A stretch of DNA of 64,000 nucleotides from Streptomyces filamentosus (GCF_014654895.1 NZ_BNBE01000002.1:1550001-1614000); one strand, 5' to 3'; shown: positions 34,866-44,166, counted from the first letter of the stretch. Notes: generated by a model not told the origin, from the sequence alone. Translations and numbers: made by a program.

Positions 34866-35786
34866 ATGCTTCACGCCGTTCCCGCGTCACCCACTGAGGC
34901 GCCGCAAGCGCCCGCCCGGATCGTGACGGGCCTCTACCTGCGGTGCCTGCGTGAAGCGAGAGGCACCACGCTCGAGGACGCGGCCCACGCGGTAGGGGTG
35001 TCGTCCTCCGCCGTCAGTCGGTGGGAGCGTGCCGAGTCCCCCATTCGGAAGGAAGCGCTGAAGACGCTGCTGACGCGCTACAGGGTGGTGGGGAAGCACG
35101 CCGACTTCCTGATGCTGCACATGCCTCCGCAGAGCTACAGCCGCGACCAGCGCGACGAGGAGGGCCTCGCCCGGCGAGCCCCGCACGACTGCTGGGCGGA
35201 TGTGGCCGACCACGAGGCGACGGCCCGCTACATCGCGGTAATGCGGACAGCGAGCGAGGTGACCCAGTTCTGCATGGCGGTCCCGGCCGGCCTGCGCACC
35301 CCGACGTACCAGCAGATCGTGCTGGCCCCCGATGTCTGTGCCACCCCCGATGAGCCCGTACTCGGACTGCCGCCATGGGTGCACCGGGTTCCGTGGGCCG
35401 CAGGCCAGCAGCGCACCGTGCTGCTAGACGAGACCGAGCTGACCAGTGGCGGCAGCCAGCCCGAAGTAGTGGCCGGCCAGCTTCGGCATCTGGCCGACCT
35501 CGTGAGCCGGGAGGAATCCGGCGTCCGGGGCCCGGTCGTCCGCATCCTGCCGATGAGCCCGCTCCTTTTCGTCCACACGGTCGGCCCGTACGCGGAGGTG
35601 ACGCTCCACGGGCACCGTCTGGTGACGAGCGTCGGTCTCTTCCCCTTCTACGAGACCGGCTCCGGCGCCGCCCAGACCATGAGCGCCGGGCTGCGGGAGG
35701 CCGTGGCGGCCGCGTGCAGTCGCGAGGAGACCTACGACCGGCTCGTACGCGCGGCCGACACCATGCAGCGGAGGGCCACCTCGTGA
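34866..35786 (+). CDS. XRE regulator with DUF5753-like C-terminus
   Basis: A 306-residue protein from ATG 34866. The HTH (about 24-80) reads YLRCLREARGTTLEDAAHAV ... SSSAVSRWERAESPI. The rest resembles the DUF5753 sensor region common in Streptomyces XRE proteins: FCMAVPAGLRTPTYQQIVL, PEVVAGQLRHLADLV, RILPMSPLLFVHTVG. Many such proteins are encoded next to a small DUF397 partner; none is visible here, so the partner may be the 74-residue product directly downstream. Confidence 0.8.
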   Translation: MLHAVPASPTEAPQAPARIVTGLYLRCLREARGTTLEDAAHAVGVSSSAVSRWERAESPIRKEALKTLLTRYRVVGKHADFLMLHMPPQSYSRDQRDEEGLARRAPHDCWADVADHEATARYIAVMRTASEVTQFCMAVPAGLRTPTYQQIVLAPDVCATPDEPVLGLPPWVHRVPWAAGQQRTVLLDETELTSGGSQPEVVAGQLRHLADLVSREESGVRGPVVRILPMSPLLFVHTVGPYAEVTLHGHRLVTSVGLFPFYETGSGAAQTMSAGLREAVAAACSREETYDRLVRAADTMQRRATS

Positions 35787-36007
35787 TCCTCGCCCGGCTG
35801 CTCACCCACCTGCTCGCCGTCACGCCGCCTGACGTGCCCATGGCCCGGCTTCTCCTCCTCGATGAAGAGGCCTTCACACGGCGTGTCCGTACCCCGCCTC
35901 ACGCTGACAGCGACGGTCCTGAGATCCGGCGCTCCGGGCACAGGGGCGCAGGCACGGCCCCCCGCGCCTGGGCCTTCCTTACCTCGGCTGGAGGCCGCAC
36001 GCCATGA
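35783..36007 (+). CDS. small hypothetical protein (74 aa)
   Basis: GTG 35783 overlaps the regulator's stop. The N-terminal half is hydrophobic/helical (ARLLTHLLAVTPPDVPMARL), the rest basic and Ser/Gly-rich. Not DUF397-like. Its four-base overlaps at both ends show translational coupling. Confidence 0.5.
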   Translation: MILARLLTHLLAVTPPDVPMARLLLLDEEAFTRRVRTPPHADSDGPEIRRSGHRGAGTAPRAWAFLTSAGGRTP

Positions 36008-36738
36008 CCGCGATGCTGAGCGCCCAAGCCTCCCACTGCCCGGTGTCCCCACCGCGGCCGGAGCCCGCGATCGTGATGCGGTCCAACCAGCGGATCCACG
36101 CCCCAAGGCTCCGTGTGAGCCGGGACGGCCTCACCTACGACGGTGCCGGGCCGGCAGACCGCGACCCTGAAGGGTTCCTGTGGCCGCAGGTCATCGGCCC
36201 GGAGACCGGCCGTTACCTCTACGCGGACGTCAACCCGGTCAAGCAGCGCCTCGCGATGCAGAGTCCACGCCAGCTGCTGTGCCAGGTCGGGATGGGCCCG
36301 GCGACCAGAACCGCGGCCGGCGTGCTGTGGCTCGTGCCCAAGGCCATCGGCACGGCCCAGGATCCGGTCCACCCGCGGTGGCCGGAGATAAGAACGACCG
36401 AGCCCCCGGTGTGCGCCTTTCACGCGCCGCACGCCGCTCGCGACTGCAAGCGGATGCGCCGTTTCGGGTATGGCGCCTTCTTCGTCCGCGAGGCGGAGCT
36501 CGTCGCCGTCGAGGGCACCGTCTACCGTCCGTCGCCTGCCGGTGGCATCCACGTCTTCAAAGGAGCGGTGTGCGAGCTGGACCCGTCCGACCAGGAGGAG
36601 CAGCCCGAGAACACCGTTGATCCGCGTTTCATGCTCGCCCGTCATCTGGTGCGGCACCTTCGTGGCATGACCCCGGTCGATCTTTCCGACCCGGACCTCT
36701 GCCTCAACGCTGTCCCCTGCAATCAGGAAGAGGGGTGA
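36004..36738 (+). CDS. hypothetical protein
   Basis: A 244-residue protein from ATG 36004 overlapping the previous stop. The middle looks folded (GFLWPQVIGPETGRYLYADV, TAAGVLWLVPKAIG) and contains a Cys/His cluster (PVCAFHAPHAARDCKRMRRFG) that could bind metal. The C-terminal part is an alpha/beta segment (VEGTVYRPSPAGGIHVF). I recognise no family. Confidence 0.6.
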   Translation: MTAMLSAQASHCPVSPPRPEPAIVMRSNQRIHAPRLRVSRDGLTYDGAGPADRDPEGFLWPQVIGPETGRYLYADVNPVKQRLAMQSPRQLLCQVGMGPATRTAAGVLWLVPKAIGTAQDPVHPRWPEIRTTEPPVCAFHAPHAARDCKRMRRFGYGAFFVREAELVAVEGTVYRPSPAGGIHVFKGAVCELDPSDQEEQPENTVDPRFMLARHLVRHLRGMTPVDLSDPDLCLNAVPCNQEEG

Positions 36739-37151
36739 GCAGCGTGCTTGTACGCCTTCTTCCCGCAGCCCGGGCCAGCGACTACCAGCAGTTCCGTTCG
36801 ATCCTGGATGATCCCGCCCTGGCGGATGAGGGAGTCGCGGTCCAGACCTGGGGCTCCCCTTTGCTTCTCGTTCCGGTTGGCGGCCGGCGTCGAGGCGGCT
36901 ACTACCCGGCGGCGACCTGGAGTACCACCCTGCAGGTCTGGCTCCGCATCCGGCACCGGCATGGCTTTCCCCGGACACGGATCCGCTGGTCCCGCCATCT
37001 CGCGATGTGCCACAACGTCATCTGGGGCGCCGAACCCCCGCAAGAGGGCGACAGGGCGCGCGGCCGGTTCTACGGCTACAGCGAGACGGCGATCAACGAC
37101 TTCCTCTCTCGCTCCCCGTACGTACAGGAGATGCCCGATGCCCCCGCATGA
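36735..37151 (+). CDS. DUF6302-like protein
   Basis: A 138-residue protein from GTG 36735. Its pattern is ASDYQQFRSILDDPALADE, then WGSPLLLVPVGG and HGFPRTRIRWSRHLAMCHN, ending in the GxYGYSExAI-type GRFYGYSETAINDFL. I recall this as DUF6302, a Streptomyces family of unknown role often beside DUF6415/DUF5999 genes. It overlaps the methyltransferase gene by 14 bp. Confidence 0.6.
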   Translation: MSSVLVRLLPAARASDYQQFRSILDDPALADEGVAVQTWGSPLLLVPVGGRRRGGYYPAATWSTTLQVWLRIRHRHGFPRTRIRWSRHLAMCHNVIWGAEPPQEGDRARGRFYGYSETAINDFLSRSPYVQEMPDAPA

Positions 37152-38088
37152 CCCGGACCACGAGGCCGGTTCCCCGCACCTGAGGTTGTGCCGTCCGCTG
37201 CACGGAGGGCCCGCTGGCCCGTACGGCAGCGACGACTGGACCCAACGCCCCGCCGTCGCCCGGGTCACCGACTACCTCATGGGCGGGACCGACAACTACG
37301 AGGTCGACCGGGAGTTCACCCAGCGGCTCCTGGCCGTCGCCCCGCCACTGCGGGCAACGGTGCAGATCAGCGGCGAGTTCCGGCCCCGGGCCGTGGCCGT
37401 GCTCGCACAGGAGCTGCGGATCGGGCAGTTCATCGAGCTGGGGTGCGGCCTGTCCTCGTACGGCCTGCCATCCACGCGGCAGCCCCGGGAGAGCAGACTC
37501 CCTTGGCCGGCCCACACCTACGACGTCGCGCGGGCGTTCCATGACAAGCCCCGGGTCGTCTATGTGGACAACGACCCCCGCGTAGCGGGTCACGCCAACG
37601 TCAGCCTGGCCGAAGAGCCCGGCACCCGGCACCTGCACGCCGACGCCCGTGACGTGACCGCGCTGCTCGCCTCGGACGCCTGCCGGGTCCTCGACTTCGA
37701 CCAGCCCGTCGCCGTCCTCGCGCACGACCTGTTGCCGTGGATGGACGATGCTGACGCGGCCGAGATGATGCACGCGCTGCGCGGGCAGCTCCCGGTCGGC
37801 AGCGCCATCTCGGTGACCCACGCGACCACGGACGTGGCGCCCGGGATGATGGCGGCGCTCGTCGGGCACTACGCGGACGCCGGCATCCTCTACCGGCCGA
37901 GGACGCTGCAGCAGATCCAGTCGCTGCTCGGTTCGTGGACCGTCCTCTCGCCCGGTGCCCTGCCGACCGGGTTGTGGCGCCGGGACCAGAAACTTCCGCC
38001 CGGCATGGGCCCCTCGGCGGAGAAGAGCCACCGCTTGCCCCCAGGTGACTACTCCCACGCCTACGCCGCCATCATCACCGCCCCGTAA
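37138..38088 (+). CDS. SAM-dependent methyltransferase, DUF574 (PF04672) type
   Basis: A 316-residue protein from ATG 37138. The family opening RPAVARVTDYLMGGTDNYEV is present, followed by FIELGCGLSSYG (SAM loop), RVVYVDNDPRVAGHAN (acidic residue for the SAM ribose), HADARDVTALL and VAVLAHDLLPWM. This family is greatly expanded in Streptomyces; substrates are unknown. It sits in the overlapping gene run and likely shares its control. Confidence 0.85.
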   Translation: MPPHDPDHEAGSPHLRLCRPLHGGPAGPYGSDDWTQRPAVARVTDYLMGGTDNYEVDREFTQRLLAVAPPLRATVQISGEFRPRAVAVLAQELRIGQFIELGCGLSSYGLPSTRQPRESRLPWPAHTYDVARAFHDKPRVVYVDNDPRVAGHANVSLAEEPGTRHLHADARDVTALLASDACRVLDFDQPVAVLAHDLLPWMDDADAAEMMHALRGQLPVGSAISVTHATTDVAPGMMAALVGHYADAGILYRPRTLQQIQSLLGSWTVLSPGALPTGLWRRDQKLPPGMGPSAEKSHRLPPGDYSHAYAAIITAP

Positions 38089-38102
38089 CCCAAGGAACTG
38101 TC

Positions 38103-38303
38103 ATGTGTATCCACGAGCCGCGCTGCCCCGGCGCCGAAGCCGCCGACCGCGAGGCCGCGCTCCTGCGGGCGCACCACCCCGAGCAGGGCTGGAGCCTGCT
38201 GTGCAACGGCGTCCTGCTCTTCGAGGACACCGGTGAGCTCCTCCCCGACGGGCAGGTCGTCGCCCCGCACCGCGCCATGCCGAACGGGGCGGTGGCCGCG
38301 TGA
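38103..38303 (+). CDS. DUF5999 protein
   Basis: A 66-residue protein from ATG 38103. The family signature is complete: CIHEPRCPGAEAADREAA, HHPEQGWSLLCNGVLLFED and TGELLPDGQVVAPHR. Two or three Cys plus His residues at the N-terminus suggest a small metal site. The C-terminal half of the fused protein at 33550 is the same domain. Four-base overlap with the GH15 gene. Confidence 0.8.
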   Translation: MCIHEPRCPGAEAADREAALLRAHHPEQGWSLLCNGVLLFEDTGELLPDGQVVAPHRAMPNGAVAA

Positions 38304-40168
38304 GCCTCATCCCCGCCCCCCGCAAGCCCGCCGAGATGCCCCTGCCGAAACGGCGTGCGGGCCGGATCGAGGACCACGCCTACCTCGGCAACATGCGCAC
38401 CGGCGCGCTGGTCGACCGGGACGGCAGCGTCGCGTGGATGGGCCTGCCGCGCTTCGACTCCAAGACGCACTTCACCAGCATCCTGGGGACCGAGGACCAC
38501 GGACTGTGGCGCATCGGCCCCGTCGGCCCGGACGGCGCGGCGCCCGCGGCGGACCGGCGGCGCTACCTCGAAGACACCCTCATCCTCGAGTCCGTCTGGA
38601 CCACCGAGGCCGGCACCGTCAAGGTGATCGACTTCATGCCCACCACCGGCGACGCGGCGCAGCTGGTCCGCATCGTCCAGGGCGTCAGCGGCCGCGTCGC
38701 CATGCGCTCCGTTCTGCGGGCGCGGACGGGCTACGGACGCACGACGCCGCAACTCGTCTTCGGCGGGCGCCGGGTGAGCGCCAGCCTGGACGAGGGCAGG
38801 CTGTGGCTCGACGCGGACGTCCACCTCGGCGCGCGCGGCGATGACCTGCACTCCGAGTTCGCCGTGTCCGAGGGCGAGCAGGTGGCCTTCACTCTGTCGT
38901 GGCAGCCGGACCAGACCCCGCCGGCGCTGCCCGCGCCCGCCGCCCTGCTGCGGCAGTCCGCGGACTTCTGGACCACCTGGGCCTCGCGCTGCACCCACAC
39001 CGGCGCCCGCCGCGACGAGGTCATCCGTTCGCTGATCGTGCTCAAGGCGCTCACCTACGAGCCGACCGGCGCCATGGTGGCCGCCCCCAGCGTCTCGCTG
39101 CCCGAGGAGATCGGCGGCACCCGCAACTGGTCCTACGTGTACTGCTGGCTGCGCGACTCCGCGTTCGCCGCCGAAGTCCTTGCCGAGTTCGGCTACCGGC
39201 AGGAGGTGCAGGACTGGATCGGCTGGCTCACCACCGTCATCGGCGACGACTTCGACAACCTGCAGATCATGTACGGAGTCGGTGGCGAGCGGGACCTGGC
39301 CGAGGAGGAACTCGACTGGCTGCCCGGCCACGCCGGTTCCCGTCCTGTACGGATCGGCAACGGCGCGGCGGGGCAGCTCCAACTCGACGTGTTCGGCGAA
39401 GTCGTCTGCGCCCTGTACAAGGCGCAGCAGCGCTATCCGGACCTGGCGCCGGCGGTGGCACCGCTCATCACCGGGCTCGTCCAGTGCGTGGAGACGCTGT
39501 GGCGGGAGCCGGACGAGGGGATCTGGGAGATCCGCGGACCGCGCCGTCACTTCGTCCACTCCAAGATCATGGCCTGGGCGGCCCTCGACCGGGCCGTCCG
39601 GTTCACCGAGGCCGGCCACATGGACGGGCCGTTGGAGCACTGGCGCGCGCTGCGCGACGAGATCCACCGGGACGTCTGCGAGAAGGGCTACCACCCGCAG
39701 CGCAACACCTTCACCCAGTACTACGGCTCCACCGAGCTGGACGCCGCCCTCCTGCACGCCCTGAACTCCGGGTTCCTGCCCGCCGACGACAAGCGGGTCA
39801 TCGGCACCATCGAAGCGGTTCAGCGGGATCTGTCCATCAAGGGCGGCTACCTGCTGCGCTACCGCACCAGCGACGACGGACCGGGCGTCGACGGCCTGAC
39901 CGGCCACGAGGGCACCTTCCTGATCGGGATGGGCTGGCAGATCGTCGCGCTCCGCAGCATCGGCCGCCTCGTCGAGGCGGAGATCCTCACCGACGCCCTC
40001 CTCCATGCCAGCAACGACGTCGGACTGCTCTCGGAGGAGTGGGACCCGCACGCCGAGCAGCAGCTCGGGAACTTCCCACAGGCCTTTTCGCACATCGCCG
40101 CCCTTTTGGCGCTGGCGGTCACACCCACCGCGGCGGAGCCGGATTCGGCGGGGGTGGCAGTCCGGTGA
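38300..40168 (+). CDS. glycoside hydrolase family 15 (glucoamylase/trehalase-like)
   Basis: A 622-residue cytoplasmic protein from GTG 38300 without signal peptide. The N-terminal GH15-N domain opens with YLGNMRTGALVDRDGSVAWM and FDSKTHFTSILG. The (alpha/alpha)6 barrel carries GTRNWSYVYCWLRDSAFAAE (substrate loop and general-acid region), HSKIMAWAALDRAVRF, and the ending LLSEEWDPHAEQQLGNFP. Bacterial relatives act as trehalases or glucoamylase-like enzymes. Why it sits in a regulatory-type run is unclear; trehalose metabolism in development is one possibility (inference). Confidence 0.88.
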   Translation: MSLIPAPRKPAEMPLPKRRAGRIEDHAYLGNMRTGALVDRDGSVAWMGLPRFDSKTHFTSILGTEDHGLWRIGPVGPDGAAPAADRRRYLEDTLILESVWTTEAGTVKVIDFMPTTGDAAQLVRIVQGVSGRVAMRSVLRARTGYGRTTPQLVFGGRRVSASLDEGRLWLDADVHLGARGDDLHSEFAVSEGEQVAFTLSWQPDQTPPALPAPAALLRQSADFWTTWASRCTHTGARRDEVIRSLIVLKALTYEPTGAMVAAPSVSLPEEIGGTRNWSYVYCWLRDSAFAAEVLAEFGYRQEVQDWIGWLTTVIGDDFDNLQIMYGVGGERDLAEEELDWLPGHAGSRPVRIGNGAAGQLQLDVFGEVVCALYKAQQRYPDLAPAVAPLITGLVQCVETLWREPDEGIWEIRGPRRHFVHSKIMAWAALDRAVRFTEAGHMDGPLEHWRALRDEIHRDVCEKGYHPQRNTFTQYYGSTELDAALLHALNSGFLPADDKRVIGTIEAVQRDLSIKGGYLLRYRTSDDGPGVDGLTGHEGTFLIGMGWQIVALRSIGRLVEAEILTDALLHASNDVGLLSEEWDPHAEQQLGNFPQAFSHIAALLALAVTPTAAEPDSAGVAVR

Positions 40169-40719
40169 AGACCCTGAGCCCCCCGGCATACGCGCCGTAC
40201 GACGTTGTCCCCACCCGCCGATCGTCGGCAACGCTCGTCGTGCCGTGCCAGGCAGGGGCCGGACCGGCCGTCCTCGTCCGGCCGCCGGTGAAGGTCCTGG
40301 TGCGGCGGCTGCGACAGATACTCCACACCGGCGTCTACCTCGCCACGCTCCATCTGCCCGTCGGCATCGTGGCGTGGGTGTACGAGCGCCAGCCCCGGTC
40401 CCGCAGGCGCCGCCTCGCCCCGGACCTCGAGCCGGTCCTGTCCCTCTTATGGGTCGGCACCGTCATCGGCGGCCTGGTACTGGTCGTCGTGATCACCGCT
40501 GACGCCGCCGCCACACCCGCTGGATCGACCCCCGCGGCCTCGGACCACCTCGCTGCCGAAGTGCAGTCGCCCCTCGCGGCGACCAACGCCACGGCGGCAC
40601 CTGGCGGCACCGGCCACGCAACCGATGGTGGAAGGGCGGAAGCCCTCGGGCAGTTCCCTGCGCGGACATCCTTCTTGGTGCCGTCCGCGCAGCCGCTGTA
40701 TCCGGCCGGTCCGACTTGA
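40165..40719 (+). CDS. hypothetical membrane protein
   Basis: A 184-residue protein from GTG 40165 overlapping the GH15 stop. It has two hydrophobic segments (IVAWV region near residue 65 and VGTVIGGLVLVVVITADAA at about 95-113) separated by a basic loop (ERQPRSRRRRLAP), then an Ala/Thr/Pro-rich tail likely outside the membrane. No family recognised. It closes the overlapping run that starts at 32995. Confidence 0.6.
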   Translation: MKTLSPPAYAPYDVVPTRRSSATLVVPCQAGAGPAVLVRPPVKVLVRRLRQILHTGVYLATLHLPVGIVAWVYERQPRSRRRRLAPDLEPVLSLLWVGTVIGGLVLVVVITADAAATPAGSTPAASDHLAAEVQSPLAATNATAAPGGTGHATDGGRAEALGQFPARTSFLVPSAQPLYPAGPT

Positions 40720-40808
40720 CGTCCTCTGCTTCGCTCAGAACGCGCGGAGACTCCTCCGTGCGTGCCACGAGGTACACCGCACTCCCCCAGCAGACTCAGG
40801 AGATCAGC

Positions 40809-41408
40809 ATGACCAGGACGGCCGCACCGTCCTTGACGGCCAAGGACTGGAACGGCCTCTATGCCTCCGGGAAGGCGACACCCCGGCTCATCGGCGACGG
40901 TGAGAGCCGGTCCGCCCACAGCAGGTTGTCCCTGGTCCGCGATATGAGAGCGGTCGATCTCGGCTGCGGCACCGGGAAGTGGACGCGACAGCTCGCCGCC
41001 TGGGGCCTGGACACGATCGGCTTGGACTTCTCCCAGGTCGCCCTGGAGCAGGCCCGCGCGGCAGTGAGCCACGCCCGCTACGAACTGTGGGACATCGACA
41101 GCAACGCGACCCCGGGCCTGCTGCTCCCGGGCAGCATCGACATCGTCTCCTGTCGGCTCTCCTTCTCGTTCTTCGACCGGTCCCGGCTGTTGCCGAACGC
41201 GCGGCGGTGGCTGACTCCACGAGGCCAGCTCTACATCCTCACCAACGTCACCGATCCGCACGCCGGGAATCTCTCTCCATTCGAGTGCGGAATGAGCGAG
41301 GAGGAGATCGGTTCCCTCGGCAGTGACGGCTGGCATGTGCGGGACGTGTTCCGGTTCAACCGTCGGGTGGGGATAGTCCTCCAACCGTCCGGATCGCCTG
41401 GTCCGTGA
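40809..41408 (+). CDS. class I SAM-dependent methyltransferase
   Basis: A 199-residue protein from ATG 40809 behind AGGAGATC. The SAM motif is RAVDLGCGTGKWTRQLA, followed by TIGLDFSQVALEQARAAV, VSCRLSFSFFDRSRLL and LTPRGQLYILTNV. The size and pattern fit small Ubi/Tam-type methyltransferases. It stands alone between the gene run and the LuxR-type regulator; substrate unknown. Confidence 0.85.
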   Translation: MTRTAAPSLTAKDWNGLYASGKATPRLIGDGESRSAHSRLSLVRDMRAVDLGCGTGKWTRQLAAWGLDTIGLDFSQVALEQARAAVSHARYELWDIDSNATPGLLLPGSIDIVSCRLSFSFFDRSRLLPNARRWLTPRGQLYILTNVTDPHAGNLSPFECGMSEEEIGSLGSDGWHVRDVFRFNRRVGIVLQPSGSPGP

Positions 41409-41638
41409 AGACCCTCCCCGCCACGGGGCACACGCCAGAGCCCAGCTCAGGTACGGCGCGACAACACGCCCGTTCGGGCACCCCGTCCTGGGCACCGAGA
41501 GCCTGTGAGGGCCCCCGGCCACCGGAATGGCAGCCGTTTCGTACCAGCAGCCTGGTGATCGTTCTGCGGAGCGGAAGCGGCACCTTCCCACGCGGCCCCA
41601 GTATTTGATCGACAACCCATTGAGAAGGGCAAGTTCCC

Positions 41639-42628
41639 ATGAGCATGGCGTCACCGACACAGTTCGCTCCCGGTACCGTTCGTGTTCCGACGGACTCGGC
41701 CGACGACGTCTGGCCGTGGGCGGACGAGGGCGACCCGGAGTGGTCGTGGCTTCCTCAGTCCCGTACCGTTCCGGTCCCCTGTGGGACGTACTTCGACGCC
41801 GTCCGCATGCCGGCCGACATCGCCGCGCCCGTACTCCGGCGCCTCAGCAACGGTACGGGGCCGGTCCTGGCCAACGACGTCACCCGCGTTTGGTGGTACC
41901 TCCTGCCGCTCGGGGAAGCCGAGCCCGGCCTGTGGGCGGCCGGGGTCCGGGTCCTGCGCCGGGGCACCGTCATCGGCATACCGCCGCGTGAGGTCACGGG
42001 AGGCAAGGACGTCCACTGGGTCGTCACACCCGGAATCCACACCACCTCCGCGACCCGGCTACGCGAGGCCCTGATCGCTGCCGAGACCGCCCCCTCCCTC
42101 CCCGCGCTCCGCCCGGTGAACCGCCCCGTCTCACCGGCGAGTCCTCTGGCCCCGGTGCCGGACACAGCAGCGCTGCCTTTGAATCCCCGGCCGCTCACAC
42201 CGACGCAGCTGCGCACCGGCCGACTCCTGCTCGCCGGGAACACCAATCAGGAGATCGCCGCCGAACTGCAGGTGTCCGTGACGACCGTGCGCGATCACCT
42301 GAAGGGCATCGGCTACCGGGCCGGCGGAACCACCCCGGCCGGCCGAGCTGCCGCCCTCCTGGCCAGCGGGCATCTCCCACCGCCTCAGACCGCCATGGCC
42401 ACGTCCGACTTCACCTCCGACGACCTGGCCCTCATCCGAGCCGTCGCAGAGCTCTCCCACCCGGCCAGCGTGCCGATGCACCTGCGCGACGCCGAGGAGG
42501 ACCACCTCGCGCGGCTTCGACAGGCGGCCGGAGCCAGGAACAACGCGCACCTCGTCGCCCTGGCCTGGACACAGCTCACCGCTGCCCAGAACCGCCCGAT
42601 CGCGATGTCAGGCACGGAGGCATCATGA
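41639..42628 (+). CDS. LuxR-type regulator with an N-terminal primase/polymerase-like domain
   Basis: A 329-residue protein from ATG 41639. The first 130 residues (VPCGTYFDAVRMPADIA, GPVLANDVTRVWWYLLPLG) follow the same pattern as the small protein at 30186. A LuxR/GerE-type HTH is at about 182-245 (LTPTQLRTGRLLLAGNTNQE ... SVTTVRDHLKGIGYRAGG). A C-terminal domain (SDDLALIRAVAELSHP, NNAHLVALAWTQL) is shared with the regulator at 45699. It is translationally coupled to the next gene. Confidence 0.75.
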   Translation: MSMASPTQFAPGTVRVPTDSADDVWPWADEGDPEWSWLPQSRTVPVPCGTYFDAVRMPADIAAPVLRRLSNGTGPVLANDVTRVWWYLLPLGEAEPGLWAAGVRVLRRGTVIGIPPREVTGGKDVHWVVTPGIHTTSATRLREALIAAETAPSLPALRPVNRPVSPASPLAPVPDTAALPLNPRPLTPTQLRTGRLLLAGNTNQEIAAELQVSVTTVRDHLKGIGYRAGGTTPAGRAAALLASGHLPPPQTAMATSDFTSDDLALIRAVAELSHPASVPMHLRDAEEDHLARLRQAAGARNNAHLVALAWTQLTAAQNRPIAMSGTEAS

Positions 42629-44166
42629 CCCACCTCAACAACTCCGTGGCCGTCAAGGAGTCCGGAATGACGCAGCCGCAGCCCCGTACCCTGCTGCAGC
42701 ATCTCCTGGAGACCACCCCCGGGCTGAACTGCACGACATGGGCCCGGTTTCAGGTTCTGTGGGGACGCATGGCGAGCGAGGCAGCACAGGGCTTAGGACT
42801 CCCGAAGCTCGCCCATGTCCGGGTATCGCGTTCCAGCTACCAGCGGTGGCTCTCCGGCGCCCACGTCACCAAGGGCGACACGGCGGTGATCCTGGAGTGG
42901 TACTTCGGCAAGAGCGCTGCCGAGCTGGCCCGGCCCGTACCCCGCCGGGAGATCGTGCGGCCCAGCCCGCTGGGCCCGAGCACCCTTACCGCCGCCACGC
43001 GGGCCCTGGACTACACCTGGAACACCTCCCGGTACGTGCCGGGCGAGCCGAACACCGGCGTCATCGGGACCTGGGAGCTCTCCGGCGGCCGGCACTTCGA
43101 CGGGACGGCCATCGGCTTGCAGCTGTACGAGGCCGCGCCCGACGGCGATCAGGTCGAGCTCAAGGAAGCCGACCTGCCGCACCTGCAGTCCTACGTCCGA
43201 TCGTCGCGCCGTGGCGTGGTCCTCGCCTCCCTCTGCACCGCGGGCGAGACAGGCCTGTATCTACTGGACGCCGCGCACGCCCGCCGTCAGCTCACCACCG
43301 GTCAGGTTCCTCGCATCCCTGCCGCCTACCAGCTGGACGACCTGACCTTCTCGCTCACGCGGGCGCTGTACGTCCTGGACGACGGCATGCTCGCCGACGA
43401 TCTGCCGCTGTCCGACCGGGCAGAGGAGCTCGGCTACTACGTCAAGACCGGCGACTCGGCACCGCCGAGGTCGGACATGCCGGAACTCTCCCCCGTTGGC
43501 GCCGCGTGGCTCGGCTCCACCCTGTGCGCGCAGTACATCACCCGGCGTCTCGACGAACTGCCTGCCATCCCCGTGTTCTGGACCCGGGAAGCCACCGGCG
43601 AAGAGTGCGCTCCCTGGCTCCTGTTCCGTCACAAGCACGAGTACCTCCAGGCCGTGGCCAGCCGCTTCGCCGGCGCGGCCAGCCCTCTGGGACGCGCCTT
43701 CTGCGTCCCAGAACAGGCCGTGCACAGCACCGAGCCCCACGAGCGGATCCTGCTGCTCCTCACCGTCGCCATGATGGAGATGCACCGGATCACGGTGTGG
43801 ATCACCAACGACCCGGCCTACACCCAGACCGAAGGGTTCGTCCTGGCCCAGAACCGGGCCATCCTGGCCAACTGGGTACGCGAGGACTCCTCCGTGTGGC
43901 GAGTTGCCACCACGAGCGCCGCACAGGATGTCGCCCCCTACCGGGAGGCGATCGCGCACGCCCAGGCCCACAGCATCGTCGACGCGCCCACTCCTGCCGC
44001 CCGGCTGCAGGCGCTGGCCGAGTACCTCGAGCTGGACTGGACATGGCTGGTCGCCCGGTGCCGCGCGCTCGGCGAGAGCGGGATCACCGGCATGCTGCGG
44101 CCCCGCAGCCGCCATCTCACGCTCACGGCGCTCGACCAGACTCTGCGCTTCCTCGGCGCCATGTAG
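42625..44166 (+). CDS. HTH-containing hypothetical regulator
   Basis: A 513-residue protein; ATG 42625 overlaps the previous stop, though ATG 42667 (residue 15) is a plausible alternative. Residues about 20-95 (RTLLQHLLETTPGLNCTTWA ... VSRSSYQRWLSGAHVTKGD) resemble the HTH region of a recurrent Streptomyces regulator type that ends in a WYFGKSAAEL segment. About 400 residues without a recognised fold follow, containing FWTREATGEECAPWLLFRHK and LLTVAMMEMHRITVWI. The far C-terminus is helical. Function unknown; partnership with the LuxR-type protein is likely. Confidence 0.65.
   Translation: MTHLNNSVAVKESGMTQPQPRTLLQHLLETTPGLNCTTWARFQVLWGRMASEAAQGLGLPKLAHVRVSRSSYQRWLSGAHVTKGDTAVILEWYFGKSAAELARPVPRREIVRPSPLGPSTLTAATRALDYTWNTSRYVPGEPNTGVIGTWELSGGRHFDGTAIGLQLYEAAPDGDQVELKEADLPHLQSYVRSSRRGVVLASLCTAGETGLYLLDAAHARRQLTTGQVPRIPAAYQLDDLTFSLTRALYVLDDGMLADDLPLSDRAEELGYYVKTGDSAPPRSDMPELSPVGAAWLGSTLCAQYITRRLDELPAIPVFWTREATGEECAPWLLFRHKHEYLQAVASRFAGAASPLGRAFCVPEQAVHSTEPHERILLLLTVAMMEMHRITVWITNDPAYTQTEGFVLAQNRAILANWVREDSSVWRVATTSAAQDVAPYREAIAHAQAHSIVDAPTPAARLQALAEYLELDWTWLVARCRALGESGITGMLRPRSRHLTLTALDQTLRFLGAM

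Noticed and set aside
38075..40231. 718-codon minus-strand frame
   Set aside because: Antisense of the GH15 gene, whose motifs are unambiguous.
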